64,000 bases of DNA from Rickettsiales bacterium (GCA_031266615.1 JAISAR010000006.1:1-64000); one strand, 5' to 3'. Shown: positions 26,440-36,511, numbered from the stretch's first letter. Notes: a model not told the origin generated them from the sequence alone. Program-made: numbers and translations.

Positions 26440-26666
26440 ATCAGTACCAGAGTTTTCTTATGAACAACACTTAGTATATGGTTCCAGAGTGTTGTAAAGT
26501 TTGAAACATATAAAACTCCTATGGATAATATGTATTGTATATGCCCATTTGTATATCTTAAATATTTTTCCGTGCAATAAAAATTTTTCAAGAAAAAATT
26601 AACACTTAATTATAATAATTAACATACAAAACTAATGGTTGTTCATAAAAAAACTCTAGTACCGAT
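26440..26666. mobile_element. MITE-like element with about 36-bp terminal inverted repeats
   Basis: The left arm 26440-26475 is the reverse complement of the right arm 26631-26666 at 31 of 36 positions by my reading; the inner 29 positions of the arms (26440-26468 and 26638-26666) differ at three. Shared blocks include AGAGTTTT and TTATGAACAAC. The 155 bases between have no coding potential. It sits exactly between the ankyrin genes and the Undecim cluster. I could not identify a target-site duplication, and the remaining bases to 26901 hold nothing else I can support. Confidence 0.6.
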
Positions 26667-26901
26667 AAAAAATGTATTTATTCTAAATCTTGCACATTTG
26701 ACTTAATTTATTGACAATAAGGGCAGTATCTGGAGCTGTACATCTAAGAAGCTTACTTTATTTATTCATATCAGCGTCACATAGGATTTATATATTTCAA
26801 GCATGTTAGCTATCTTTCTCTGGATAATTTAGAAAGTTACAGTGGACTTTACACCTTATTAATTATCACTTAACTTACTATTTTATCAGTTCCTGAGTTG
26901 T

Positions 26902-27657
26902 ATGAGTAACACTTTGATAATATTAGCAGCAGGAAAGAGTAATAGAATGAATTCTTGGTATTCAAAAACATTGCACCAAGTGGGAAATCTTACTCTCTTA
27001 GAGCATATAATTTGTAATGCAAAACCGCTGAGTTTAAAAAGCTTATCAATCGTCGTTAACAAGCCTTTTCTAAAAGATTTAGAAAGGTTTGATACCTTAA
27101 AAAATATAATCGATCAATGCAATATAAAACTAATAATTCAAGAAGATGTTACAGGTACTGGCACTGCAGTCAAAATTGCTCTGGAAAATTTAAAGCAGTT
27201 ACCCAACCAAGATGTAGTTTTAATACAGTATGGAGATACTCCATTTATATCTAGTGATACAGTTATGAGAATGACTGATTGTTTAAAGTATAACAATAAA
27301 AATTTAGTTCTTCTCGGATTTAATAGTCAAGATAAGCAATATGGAAGATTAGTAATTGATGATAACGAAAATGTTCAAAAAGTTCTAAAAAATGGAAATG
27401 AAATGCTTCTTGCAAACTCTGGAATAATGGTTTCATATGCTAAAGATCTTTGTACCTTAGTAAAAGAAATAAAATTTAATAATTTGACCAACGAATGCTG
27501 TCTTAATGATATCATACCCATTGCAGCAAGCAATAACTTAAGTGTAGGTTATGTAGTCGCTGACGAAAGGGAAGCAATGGGAGTAAAAGAGGATTTGGTC
27601 AAAGCAGAACGTTATTTTCAGGCAAATAGAAAAAGACAACCAACCCTTCTTTCATAA
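26902..27657 (+). CDS. GlmU-like nucleotidyltransferase (Undecim gene 1)
   Basis: 251 residues with the sugar-1-phosphate nucleotidyltransferase opening ILAAGKSNRMNS...K and the later QYGDTPFIS, matching the uridylyltransferase half of GlmU. The left-handed beta-helix acetyltransferase half is absent, so it would make UDP-N-acetylhexosamine or a similar activated sugar only. No strong ribosome site is seen before the ATG. It heads the eleven-gene cluster and would supply substrate for the epimerase and dehydrogenase. Confidence 0.85.
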   Translation: MSNTLIILAAGKSNRMNSWYSKTLHQVGNLTLLEHIICNAKPLSLKSLSIVVNKPFLKDLERFDTLKNIIDQCNIKLIIQEDVTGTGTAVKIALENLKQLPNQDVVLIQYGDTPFISSDTVMRMTDCLKYNNKNLVLLGFNSQDKQYGRLVIDDNENVQKVLKNGNEMLLANSGIMVSYAKDLCTLVKEIKFNNLTNECCLNDIIPIAASNNLSVGYVVADEREAMGVKEDLVKAERYFQANRKRQPTLLS

Positions 27658-27693
27658 CTATATTTTTTTTATTTATTGATTCTTAAATTTAAG

Positions 27694-27723
27694 TTGACAT
27701 TTGTTCTATACTAGTTTTATAAT
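27694..27723 (+). promoter_or_regulatory. Consensus sigma-70 promoter before the epimerase gene
   Basis: TTGACA (27694-27699), an 18-base spacer and TATAAT (27718-27723) are both perfect consensus. The start codon of the epimerase is 68 bases downstream. It implies that most of the Undecim operon is transcribed constitutively from inside the cluster. Confidence 0.8.
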
Positions 27724-27791
27724 GCATTTCAAGGCTTACTTGTAAGATAGTTGGTGTAAAAAATTTTCCTGATTGTAGTTGAGAGGCATAC

Positions 27792-28745
27792 ATGGGAATA
27801 TTAATAACAGGTGCTGCAGGCTTGATAGGGTCGGCTTTAGTAGAAAAGTTAGAAAAGCAGGGCTATGAAGTAATAAGCTGTGATATTAGGCTGCGCGACA
27901 ACCCAATCAGTTTTTTTTCAAAGAATATAGTACCAATGCTTGCCAAGTGTACAGGAATTATTCATCTGGCTGCAATTTCTAGAGTTATACATGGTGAGCT
28001 TTACCCTGAATTGTGTCGAAAAGTTAATGTTGATGGTACAATACAGTTTTTAGAATTATGTAAGTCACTTCCAAATAAACCATGGTTTATATATGCAAGT
28101 AGTAGGGAAGTGTATGGAGAGCAGAAAGAACTGCCAGTTAGAGAGTCCGCTAATATCGACCCAATAAATAATTATGCCAAGAGTAAAGCGTTTGTTGAGG
28201 AGCAAGTAACAAGTTTAAAAGATTTTAATGTAGCAATATTGCGCTTCTCAAATGTATATGGTGGTTTGCTAGATCATAATAGTAGAGTAATTCCTGCACT
28301 CTGTATTAATGCATTAAAAGGTGACCCAATTAAAATAGAAGGCAAAGAATGTGTTTTTGATTTTACCTATTTGGATGATGTTATAGAGGGTATATGCTTA
28401 ACTGTTAAATATTTACAAAGTGAAAAATCTTCTCTCCCTACTATTCATCTTACTACTAATAATCCATGTACTTTAGAAAACTTGGCAAAAATGATATTAA
28501 AAGTTACGGGAAGTGATTCTAGAATTGATTCCTATCCTCCGAGAAATTTTGACGTAACTAAGTTCCATGGTGATTTTACTAGAGCTAAAAAATTACTTGG
28601 TTGGGTTCCAGGGTATTCGCTAGAAACAGGTTTGAAACAATTTGTAGAAAACCTACGAGGTAGTACACGGAAATTTTCTAAAAATATAGATATGGTAATA
28701 TATGAAGGTATTAAAAGTTATTCATGGTTACCCTCCTTATTATAA
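27792..28745 (+). CDS. NAD-dependent sugar epimerase/dehydratase (Undecim gene 2)
   Basis: 317 residues. The Rossmann motif is TGAAGLIGSAL; ASSREVYGE and YAKSK supply the Ser/Thr, Tyr and Lys of the extended SDR catalytic set (Y-x3-K). Substrate is probably a nucleotide sugar from the preceding enzyme. GAGAGG lies before the ATG. The end overlaps the next gene by 44 bases, indicating tight translational coupling. Confidence 0.88.
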   Translation: MGILITGAAGLIGSALVEKLEKQGYEVISCDIRLRDNPISFFSKNIVPMLAKCTGIIHLAAISRVIHGELYPELCRKVNVDGTIQFLELCKSLPNKPWFIYASSREVYGEQKELPVRESANIDPINNYAKSKAFVEEQVTSLKDFNVAILRFSNVYGGLLDHNSRVIPALCINALKGDPIKIEGKECVFDFTYLDDVIEGICLTVKYLQSEKSSLPTIHLTTNNPCTLENLAKMILKVTGSDSRIDSYPPRNFDVTKFHGDFTRAKKLLGWVPGYSLETGLKQFVENLRGSTRKFSKNIDMVIYEGIKSYSWLPSLL

Positions 28746-31029
28746 CGCTGGTTCAGAGGTATACAGCCAAACCCTAGCCCATGAACTTGCTAGTAAAAAT
28801 GAGGTACAAGTGTTTACTAGGCAGGAGAATGTTTTTTTGCCCAATTTTCACTATAGTACAGCGTTAGATCGTAGTCATTACGGTATCTTGCTGCATCTAA
28901 TTAATGTTAAATATCGTGATAGATTCATTAGTAACGAAGTAGATACAGTATTTAAGAAAGTAGTAGATAATTTCCAGCCAGATCTTATTCATTTTGGCCA
29001 TCTTAACCATCTATCTTTAACTTTACCGGAAGTTGCCTTTAAGGATAATATACCCACAGTTTTTACACTACATGACTTTTGGTTGATGTGCCCACGAGGA
29101 AGATTCATTCAGCGCAATTCTGAGAGTTTATTACAGCTTTGTGATGGGCAAGAAGATCGAAAATGTGCAACCGAATGTTACAAGGGGTATTTTACAGGGA
29201 ATGAAGAATTTCTAAGTTCAGACCTGAATTACTGGACACAATGGATTTCAACTAGAATGAAATACTCAAGAAAAATAATGGATTATATAGATTGCTTTAT
29301 TGCTCCATCAAAGTTCTTGATGAATAAGTTTATTCAAAATTTTAATATTCCAGTCAACAAAATCTCTTATCTTGATTATGGTTTTGATCTAAATCGTCTT
29401 AAAGGTAGAAATAGAGTGCAAGAGAAAGAGTTCGTTTTTGGCTATATTGGTACTCATACTCCTGAAAAGGGTGTAGATCTTTTATTGAAAGCTTTCTCTA
29501 ATTTGTTGCCTAGGGCAAAACTTAGAATTTGGGGAGCAGTAAGAGAAGAAACTAAAGCTCTAAAAACAATTGCTGACCAATTTCCACGTGCTGTTAAAGA
29601 AAGGATAGAATGGATGGGAAGTTACGATAATAAAAGTATAGTTATTGATGTATTTAATAAAGTTGATGCAATAGTTGTTCCCTCAATTTGGGGTGAAAAC
29701 TCACCATTAGTTATACATGAAGCACAGCAGCTTAGAATACCAGTTATAACAGCCAATTATGGTGGCATGGCAGAATATGTAAGGGACGGAGTAAATGGGT
29801 TGTTATTTAAGCACAGAGATGCAAATAGTTTGTCAGAAAAAATGCAGGTTCTATCTACAAACCAAGAGTTATATAATAAACTGACACAAGGAGGCTACCT
29901 ATACACTGAGAATGGTAATGTACCTTCTATAAGTGAGCATACCGAACAACTTAACAAAATTTACTGTAATGCTATTGCAAGTAAGGGTAAATCAATACCC
30001 GCAAAGTCTGGTCCTTGGAGAATTACTTTTGACACTAATCCAGACTATTGTAATTTCTCCTGTATAATGTGTGAATGTTTTTCACCATACAGTAAAGTTA
30101 AAGAGGAGAAAAAAGCCAAAGGAATAAAACCTAAGGTAATGTCAATAGAAACTATCAGAAAAGTGATTAAGGAAGCAGCTGGAACACCTTTAAGGGAAAT
30201 TATTCCTTCTACTATGGGTGAGCCTTTAATGTACAAAAGCTTTGATGAAATAATCAATTTGTGCCATGAATTCGGTCTGAAGCTTAACCTAACAACCAAT
30301 GGTTCTTTTCCTATTAAAGGAGCTAAAAAGTGGGCTGAACTATTGGTACCAGTTTTATCTGATATTAAGATTTCTTGGAATGGAGCAACAAAAGAAACTC
30401 ATGAGAAAATTATGAAGGGCTCAAAATGGGAAGTAGTAACAGAAAATTTAAAAATTTTTCTTGGAATTAGGGATAAGTATTTTAGTGATACAGGTGAGCG
30501 GTGTACCGTTACTTTACAATTAACATTTTTAGAAAGTAATTTACATGAACTTTATGGCATGGTTGAAATGGCTATAAAAAATGGCATAGATAGAGTGAAA
30601 GGACATCATCTTTGGGCGCATTTTACCGAAATTAAGGATCTATCTATGAGAAGAGATGAATCAGCAATCAGTAGATGGAATGCGGAAGTGAGAAGGTTAT
30701 ATGAACTTAGGGACAGTATGCCGTTGCCAAATGGCACAAGAATAAAATTGGAAAATTTTACGATCCTTTCTAAGGAAGGTATCAAAGATTTGGCTCCAGG
30801 TGGTCAATGCCCATTTTTAGGCAAAGAAGCATGGATAAACAATGAAGGAAAGTTTAGTCCTTGCTGTGCTCCAGATGAACTCCGTAAAACATTAGGGGAT
30901 TTTGGCAACGTTAATGAAGTTAAGCTGGGGGAAATATGGCAAAGTAGTGAGTATCTAAACTTACAAAAGAATTATTTACATTATGAATTATGCAAGACAT
31001 GCAATATGAGAAAACCTTTGATCAATTAA
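28702..31029 (+). CDS. Glycosyltransferase (GT4) fused to radical SAM/SPASM enzyme (Undecim gene 3)
   Basis: 775 residues in two halves. Residues 1-420 are a GT-B glycosyltransferase: VIHGYPPYYNAGSEVY, IGTHTPEKGVDLLLKAF and a GENSPLVIHEAQQLRIPV stretch (GT4 ExxxxxE region). From about 430 a radical SAM domain has CNFSCIMC (C-x3-C-x2-C, near residue 450), then MGEPLM and TTNGS; the C-terminus has a SPASM-like cluster (CPFLGKEAW, SPCCAPDE, CKTCNMR). The fusion would couple sugar transfer to radical chemistry on the same molecule. Both halves look intact. Confidence 0.85.
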   Translation: MKVLKVIHGYPPYYNAGSEVYSQTLAHELASKNEVQVFTRQENVFLPNFHYSTALDRSHYGILLHLINVKYRDRFISNEVDTVFKKVVDNFQPDLIHFGHLNHLSLTLPEVAFKDNIPTVFTLHDFWLMCPRGRFIQRNSESLLQLCDGQEDRKCATECYKGYFTGNEEFLSSDLNYWTQWISTRMKYSRKIMDYIDCFIAPSKFLMNKFIQNFNIPVNKISYLDYGFDLNRLKGRNRVQEKEFVFGYIGTHTPEKGVDLLLKAFSNLLPRAKLRIWGAVREETKALKTIADQFPRAVKERIEWMGSYDNKSIVIDVFNKVDAIVVPSIWGENSPLVIHEAQQLRIPVITANYGGMAEYVRDGVNGLLFKHRDANSLSEKMQVLSTNQELYNKLTQGGYLYTENGNVPSISEHTEQLNKIYCNAIASKGKSIPAKSGPWRITFDTNPDYCNFSCIMCECFSPYSKVKEEKKAKGIKPKVMSIETIRKVIKEAAGTPLREIIPSTMGEPLMYKSFDEIINLCHEFGLKLNLTTNGSFPIKGAKKWAELLVPVLSDIKISWNGATKETHEKIMKGSKWEVVTENLKIFLGIRDKYFSDTGERCTVTLQLTFLESNLHELYGMVEMAIKNGIDRVKGHHLWAHFTEIKDLSMRRDESAISRWNAEVRRLYELRDSMPLPNGTRIKLENFTILSKEGIKDLAPGGQCPFLGKEAWINNEGKFSPCCAPDELRKTLGDFGNVNEVKLGEIWQSSEYLNLQKNYLHYELCKTCNMRKPLIN

Positions 31030-32690
31030 TCAAGGATAATCAATATCTTAAATCTATTAAAGTTTCATCGTGTGAAATGTTTCACGAGTTACTAGGAAAT
31101 CCTTTATATGAAAATAGGTTTATAAAGGTTGGCAAATTTCATGAGCCTGGCCTTGCACCAGTTTATGATGAGACAGGCGCTTATCATATCAATGTAAGGG
31201 GAGAAGCAGTTTATCACAACAGATTTCTAAAAACTTTTGGATTCTACTGCAACAGAGCAGCTGTAGAAGATGATACAGGGTATTATCACATTGATCCATC
31301 TGGATGTAAGGCATACAAACAGCTCTACCAGTGGGTTGGAAACTATCAGGAAGATATTTGTGTAGTTAGAAGATATGATAAATGTTTTCATATTAATTTA
31401 AATGGCGATAGGATTTATCAGGAGGAATATGATTATGTTGGGGATTTTAAGGATGGTATTGCTGTGGTTTACAAAGATGGTAAAGCTACACACATCGATA
31501 ATCATGGCAAACTATTGCATAACAAGTGGTATAAGAAACTTAACGTTTTCCACAAAGGATATTCTATAGCGGAAGATCAGCATGGTTGGTTTCATATAGA
31601 TGTCAACGGCAATCCTGTCTACCAGCAAAGGTTTAAAATGGTCGACGCGTTCTATAATAGTATGGCAAAAGTTGAAACTTTTGAGGGTACACTAGGGCAG
31701 ATCGATATTACCGGAAACATAAAATTTAGTATTTTTACTTTAGATGAAAAGTCTCAAGTAAACCAAGAATCTCAAGTACATAAGATCTCAGCAGAACTTT
31801 CGGCTTTTTGGAAAACTTATCTAACAAATGCTGCTATTGAACTTGGTTTGCTAAGTGTCTTACCAGCAACTACCCAAGTTCTATCTCAAAGGTTAAGCAT
31901 TACAGTCCCAAACCTGGAAAGGCTGCTAAGGGCATTGTGGGAAATAGAGTTTGTCTACTACGATAAGAATCAGTGCTTATGGCAACTATCGTCAAAAGGT
32001 AAGTGCTTTAAGGAAATACCATTTTTGCCCCAAGCAGCGGTAATGTGGGCAAGAGTTGCTGCTGAAAAGAATTGGCTAAAAATTACCGATATATTAAGGC
32101 AAGAACAGATACCTTCATTTAAATCTTTCAAGGAGAAAGAAACATCAGAAGATATGCAGGCAGCATTTTATCAGGCATTGCTAGGATATTCCATATTCGA
32201 CACTAAAAAGTTTAATTCCATGGTTGATATGAGTGGTGCTAAGAATATATTGCTATTTGGTGTACACTCTTTATTTCTTGCTTATTCTGATATACACAAT
32301 AAAGGTTCTATAGGCCTATATAACGAACATAAAGTACCAAGGCAGGTAGTAGAAAATTTAAAAGTCAAACTTATAACTCAGGAAGAACTATCAGCTACAA
32401 ATTATGAATTAGGTGTCTTTTGCCGCTTTCTGCAGCATTATGATGATAGTAAAGTACTATCTTATTTAAAATTGGTCAAAGGAATATCTCGTATTTTATT
32501 GATAGAAACTATTTTAGATTACCGCTCTCCAGCTGGAGGCTCTGTAGATATTAATGTAATGGTTGAAACAGGAGGTAAACTAAGAACATTGAGCGATTGG
32601 GAAAAAATACTAAAACAAGTAAAAGGATTCAAAATTTTTGCTGTTGTACCTTTAACAGATTACTTATCAGTTATTGATGTCAGGTGTTAA
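30990..32690 (+). CDS. WG-repeat protein fused to methyltransferase-like domain (Undecim gene 4)
   Basis: 566 residues, overlapping the preceding gene by 40 bases. Residues 45-250 hold about six WG-type beta repeats (GYYHIDPSG, CFHINLNGDRIYQEEYDYVG, GWFHIDVNGNPVYQQRF). From about 265 comes the winged-helix dimerisation domain of plant-type O-methyltransferases (AFWKTYLTNAAIELGL) and the family's late INVMVETGGKLRTLSDWEKI. The SAM-binding glycine motif is degenerate (VDMSGAKNILLFG), so methyltransferase activity is doubtful; it may be a scaffold. Confidence 0.78.
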   Translation: MQDMQYEKTFDQLIKDNQYLKSIKVSSCEMFHELLGNPLYENRFIKVGKFHEPGLAPVYDETGAYHINVRGEAVYHNRFLKTFGFYCNRAAVEDDTGYYHIDPSGCKAYKQLYQWVGNYQEDICVVRRYDKCFHINLNGDRIYQEEYDYVGDFKDGIAVVYKDGKATHIDNHGKLLHNKWYKKLNVFHKGYSIAEDQHGWFHIDVNGNPVYQQRFKMVDAFYNSMAKVETFEGTLGQIDITGNIKFSIFTLDEKSQVNQESQVHKISAELSAFWKTYLTNAAIELGLLSVLPATTQVLSQRLSITVPNLERLLRALWEIEFVYYDKNQCLWQLSSKGKCFKEIPFLPQAAVMWARVAAEKNWLKITDILRQEQIPSFKSFKEKETSEDMQAAFYQALLGYSIFDTKKFNSMVDMSGAKNILLFGVHSLFLAYSDIHNKGSIGLYNEHKVPRQVVENLKVKLITQEELSATNYELGVFCRFLQHYDDSKVLSYLKLVKGISRILLIETILDYRSPAGGSVDINVMVETGGKLRTLSDWEKILKQVKGFKIFAVVPLTDYLSVIDVRC

Positions 32691-33684
32691 TTATATGGAA
32701 ATACTACAAAAAAATGGTTTTTTTATTATCAAAAATCTGGTTCCTTTAGAGCTAATAACTCAGTCTTTAAGTGATATCACAAATAAGATATCGAAATTAT
32801 CTCAAGAATTAGGTGTTTCAACTTCTGACTATTTAAACTGCACTGGAAGGTGGGGCACATCATCTCAGGTAACTAAAATTGTGTCTCAAGTATTAGATAA
32901 AATTATCAAAAATCATCTTGAAAAGTCACTTCAGTGTCAGACACTACAGAAGAAATCAAATGTTATATGCAAGACTGCTGATTTAATAGATGCAGTTCCC
33001 TTTCATCAGGACATCTCCTATAGTTTTAATGATCCTTACCATTTTTCTGTTTGGTTAGCTTTGAATAATGTCAGTGAAACTTCAGGTGCACTGCAAATTA
33101 TAGAAAACAGTCACAAATGGGAAATACAACCTTTAGTTGATTTTTGGTATCCATATTTTTTTGATCAGTACTCAGATAACCGAGAAAATTATAAAATTAA
33201 GTCATTACCTATTTTAGCAGGAGATGCAATAGTTTTTGATTCGCGGTTGTGGCATGGTAGTGATAAGAATATAGATGCTAAAGATAGATTTGCTTATGTG
33301 ACAAGGTGGGTTGTAAAAGATCAAAATCTTCCCTGTGTGCCAAAACCTCAGCCTTCGGTTTTTGGTATACTAAATTGTGGCAAGTTGACAGAATCCATAC
33401 TGAGAGAATGCTTATCGTTATTTGGCTACCAGAAAAGTATAAAAGCAAAAAACATGGAAGAACTTATTAAGAGCTGGTTGGCTTTTCTTGCAGACACAAC
33501 TACAAGTATTCCTGAAATTAACACTGCTGACGCTAAGCGAGATTTATATAAGCTACTTATTCTGAATCAAGCGTCAACACTACACGATGCTGGAGACATA
33601 TCAGGAAAAATATACAAAAATTTATGGTTTTCACTACTTGTATTTCTCAACAAAAAAGTCAACGTAGTGGAGCTAGCATTATAA
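32677..33684 (+). CDS. PhyH-family Fe(II)/2-oxoglutarate dioxygenase (Undecim gene 5)
   Basis: About 335 residues. FHQDISYSF and LWHGSDKN supply the iron facial triad His-x-Asp...His (His110, Asp112 and His193 counted from the ATG at 32677). LALNNVSETSGALQIIENSH is the typical family core. An ATG at 32695, four bases after the previous stop, is an alternative start. Likely hydroxylates a sugar or amino-acid intermediate of the cluster's product. Confidence 0.83.
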   Translation: MSGVNYMEILQKNGFFIIKNLVPLELITQSLSDITNKISKLSQELGVSTSDYLNCTGRWGTSSQVTKIVSQVLDKIIKNHLEKSLQCQTLQKKSNVICKTADLIDAVPFHQDISYSFNDPYHFSVWLALNNVSETSGALQIIENSHKWEIQPLVDFWYPYFFDQYSDNRENYKIKSLPILAGDAIVFDSRLWHGSDKNIDAKDRFAYVTRWVVKDQNLPCVPKPQPSVFGILNCGKLTESILRECLSLFGYQKSIKAKNMEELIKSWLAFLADTTTSIPEINTADAKRDLYKLLILNQASTLHDAGDISGKIYKNLWFSLLVFLNKKVNVVELAL

Positions 33685-35478
33685 ATGAATAGAAGCAGAG
33701 TTGATAGCTTCAAATGTGTATTGATGTTCATTTTGAATATAGTATCTAAATTCAAGCTTAACGTACTTATAATGTCTCTAGTTGCTCTAGTGGTAGCTGT
33801 TGATTTATCTTTTAGAAAGTATTTAGTAAAAAATATTCTAGATACAGCTGTAAAATATCAGGAAGGTAATGTAATAGAAAATCTTTTATTACCTGTAAGT
33901 GCCTATATTCTTATGGCGTTACTCATCACTACTGCTTTCAGGTTTTATAGCTACTTTGTTGATATAAGAATGTTTACTTTGCTGCGTCAAAAAATAGCTG
34001 ACATGTCTTTTTATAGACTACTTCAACAAGACCATTCCTATTACCAGAACAATTTATCTGGAAGTTTAGTATATAAGGTCAGTAACTTAATGGATAGTGT
34101 GATAGAGTTAATAAGGTTGCTTATAGATTGTTTCTTCAGTTATAGTATAGCATTAATTTTAGCTATTTACACATTATCACTAGTAAATATAAAGTTTGCA
34201 ATCGCCACATTCACTTGGGTAAGCATTTTTATTTTAACTTCGATTTTCAGCTTTCGTATACTTACTGGATTAGCTGATAATTATTCTAAACAAAGTTCAC
34301 AAGTAATAGCTAGTATAGCAGATAGTATTTTAAATGTTATATCAGTAAGGTTATTTACTCAGCAAGCACATGAGAGACGCAAATTTTTTCAAGTATGCAA
34401 GAAAAGGACTATTGCAGAGAGAAAATTACAATGGGCATACTTTTGGCTTTGGTTTATATATGGCTATTCGTTTGACATACTACAAGCAGTGAATTTGTAT
34501 TTTTTAATCCATGATTATCAATTGAACAGAATTGCAATAGGAGATATTGCTCTTGTGCTTGGAATTAATATATCCATTGTAGAGTTCCTTAACCATCTAA
34601 CTAGGAATCTCACCCAATTTTCTGCTCACTTTGGCAAAGTTTTAAACGCACTGCCAATCTTGACTACTGCGCCAGAAATTCAAGATAAGAAAAATGCTAA
34701 GGAATTAAATTTATTAAGTGGAAGAATAACGTTTAATAATGTCACTTTTTCTTATGAAGGTCAGGAGTCATTATTCCAAGATTTTTCAGTTACCATTAAT
34801 CCTTGCGAAAAGGTAGGTCTAGTTGGTTATTCTGGAAGTGGTAAATCTACTTTTATAAATCTAATCTTAAGGCTATTTGACGTTAAAAAAGGTGACATAC
34901 AGATTGATAGTCAAGTAGTGTCAGAAGTTACACAGAGTTCTCTGAGGCAACAGATATCCGTAATACCTCAAGATTCTTTGTTATTTCATGATACTATTTT
35001 AGCAAACATTATGTACGGTAAACTTCAATCTACTATCAAAGAAATAATGAGAGCCGCCAATCTGGCTGGTATTCATGATTTCATTATGACTCTACCTGAT
35101 CAATATGAAACTATAGTCGGAGAGAAAGGCATAAAGTTATCTGGAGGAGAAAGACAAAGAATAATCATAGCAAGAGCATTTCTAAAAAATGCTCCTATAT
35201 TACTTCTCGATGAGCCAACTAGTCAGTTAGACTCCATAACAGAAAAGACAATTCAAATGAGTTTATTCAAGTTAATGGAAAATAAAACTACCATTATTAT
35301 AGCACACCGTATTTCTACACTTTTACACATGGACCGAATTCTGGTATTTGATAAAGGAAAAATTGTTCAAGATGGAAAACACACTGAACTGGTTTCTAGG
35401 CAAGGTCTTTACAAAGAATTTTGGGATGCTCAAGTTGGCTGTTTGAATGGCAAAAAGGAAGATGGAAAAATTTATTGA
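33685..35478 (+). CDS. ABC exporter, MsbA-type half transporter (Undecim gene 6)
   Basis: 597 residues: about six membrane segments in the first 320, then a nucleotide-binding domain with Walker A GYSGSGKST, Q-loop PQDS, signature LSGGERQR, Walker B ILLLDEPT and the His switch AHR. The ATG directly follows the previous stop. It probably flips or exports the lipid- or sugar-linked product across the inner membrane as a homodimer. Confidence 0.92.
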   Translation: MNRSRVDSFKCVLMFILNIVSKFKLNVLIMSLVALVVAVDLSFRKYLVKNILDTAVKYQEGNVIENLLLPVSAYILMALLITTAFRFYSYFVDIRMFTLLRQKIADMSFYRLLQQDHSYYQNNLSGSLVYKVSNLMDSVIELIRLLIDCFFSYSIALILAIYTLSLVNIKFAIATFTWVSIFILTSIFSFRILTGLADNYSKQSSQVIASIADSILNVISVRLFTQQAHERRKFFQVCKKRTIAERKLQWAYFWLWFIYGYSFDILQAVNLYFLIHDYQLNRIAIGDIALVLGINISIVEFLNHLTRNLTQFSAHFGKVLNALPILTTAPEIQDKKNAKELNLLSGRITFNNVTFSYEGQESLFQDFSVTINPCEKVGLVGYSGSGKSTFINLILRLFDVKKGDIQIDSQVVSEVTQSSLRQQISVIPQDSLLFHDTILANIMYGKLQSTIKEIMRAANLAGIHDFIMTLPDQYETIVGEKGIKLSGGERQRIIIARAFLKNAPILLLDEPTSQLDSITEKTIQMSLFKLMENKTTIIIAHRISTLLHMDRILVFDKGKIVQDGKHTELVSRQGLYKEFWDAQVGCLNGKKEDGKIY

Positions 35479-36511
35479 TCTAAGAAGTGACACTACAACC
35501 TTACAAAGCTCCAACGTTGTACATGCAATAAGTAACGCGACTGTTGGAGATTTTGCTTACGGTGAAGACAAAAGCTGTAATGACTTATTGGAACATTGTA
35601 AACAGCTATTCAAAGTAGAAGAAGCATTATTCTTAACCAGCGGTATGCTTGCAAATAGGCTAGCTATTGCCAGTCAAACGAGTCCTGGTGATGAACTAAT
35701 AACTCACTATAATTATCATATTAATTTTTTTGATAGTGCAGGCAATGCAAAAGTAAATAATATAGTGTTCAACTGTATTAGGAATAGTAGTGGAATCTTA
35801 GATGTTGATGAAGTAGAATATACTATTAATTCTAAGCCAAGATATAAAATTTTTGCTCAGGTGAGTCTAGTTTCTATAGAAAATAGTATCAACGGATTTA
35901 ATGGTAAAATTTATCCTTTTGAGAAGCAAATTGAACTATATCACTTTCTAAAAACTTACAATATAAATCTTCATTTAGATGGTGCAAGAATATTTAATGC
36001 TCATGTCGAAACAAATATTGCTTTAGCAGATTATGCTAAGTATGTGGATACAATGAGCTTTTCTTTTACCAAAGGACTTGGAGCTCCTTTTGGTTCAGTG
36101 CTTATGGGCAGGAGAGATATAATTGAAAAGGCTAAAAAGTTACAGGTTTGGTTAGGTAGTGGTTATCATCAAATAGGGTACTATGCTAATGCAGGAAAGT
36201 ATGTACTACAAAATAATATTTCTAGGCTTAAAGAAGACAACAAGCTCGCTAAATTGTTTGCAGATATGATTAAGGAAATTCCATATATAGAACTGATACT
36301 GCCTTATCCGGAAACTAATATAGTAAGCTTTAGTATAAAAGAGCTAAATGTAACTAATGAGTTTTTTTTGAGCAAGTGCCAAGCTTATGGTTTACTACTC
36401 TTTCCTTGGCTCGAATTTCATATAAGAGCAGTTACCCACCTTGGCATAAAGGAAACAGATATCATAAAAGCTGCTGAAATTATAAAAAAGGTTGTGTTAA
36501 ATTTAGTATGA
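35447..36511 (+). CDS. Threonine aldolase-like PLP enzyme, copy 1 (Undecim gene 7)
   Basis: 354 codons from 35447; the ATG at 35462 (MEKFIDLRSDTTT) matches the family's usual start. LRSDTTT, a HLDGARIFNAH stretch and SFSFTKGLGAPFG (PLP lysine) are the hallmarks of the beta-eliminating lyase / L-threonine aldolase fold. It overlaps the ABC gene by 17-32 bases. It may release or use glycine or an aldehyde in a side pathway; the substrate is not certain. Confidence 0.82.
   Translation: MAKRKMEKFIDLRSDTTTLQSSNVVHAISNATVGDFAYGEDKSCNDLLEHCKQLFKVEEALFLTSGMLANRLAIASQTSPGDELITHYNYHINFFDSAGNAKVNNIVFNCIRNSSGILDVDEVEYTINSKPRYKIFAQVSLVSIENSINGFNGKIYPFEKQIELYHFLKTYNINLHLDGARIFNAHVETNIALADYAKYVDTMSFSFTKGLGAPFGSVLMGRRDIIEKAKKLQVWLGSGYHQIGYYANAGKYVLQNNISRLKEDNKLAKLFADMIKEIPYIELILPYPETNIVSFSIKELNVTNEFFLSKCQAYGLLLFPWLEFHIRAVTHLGIKETDIIKAAEIIKKVVLNLV

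Noticed and set aside
35447..35478. Overlap of ABC transporter and aldolase genes as a fusion
   Set aside because: The frames differ, both ends are normal for their families, and a later ATG reduces the overlap; ordinary coupling explains it.
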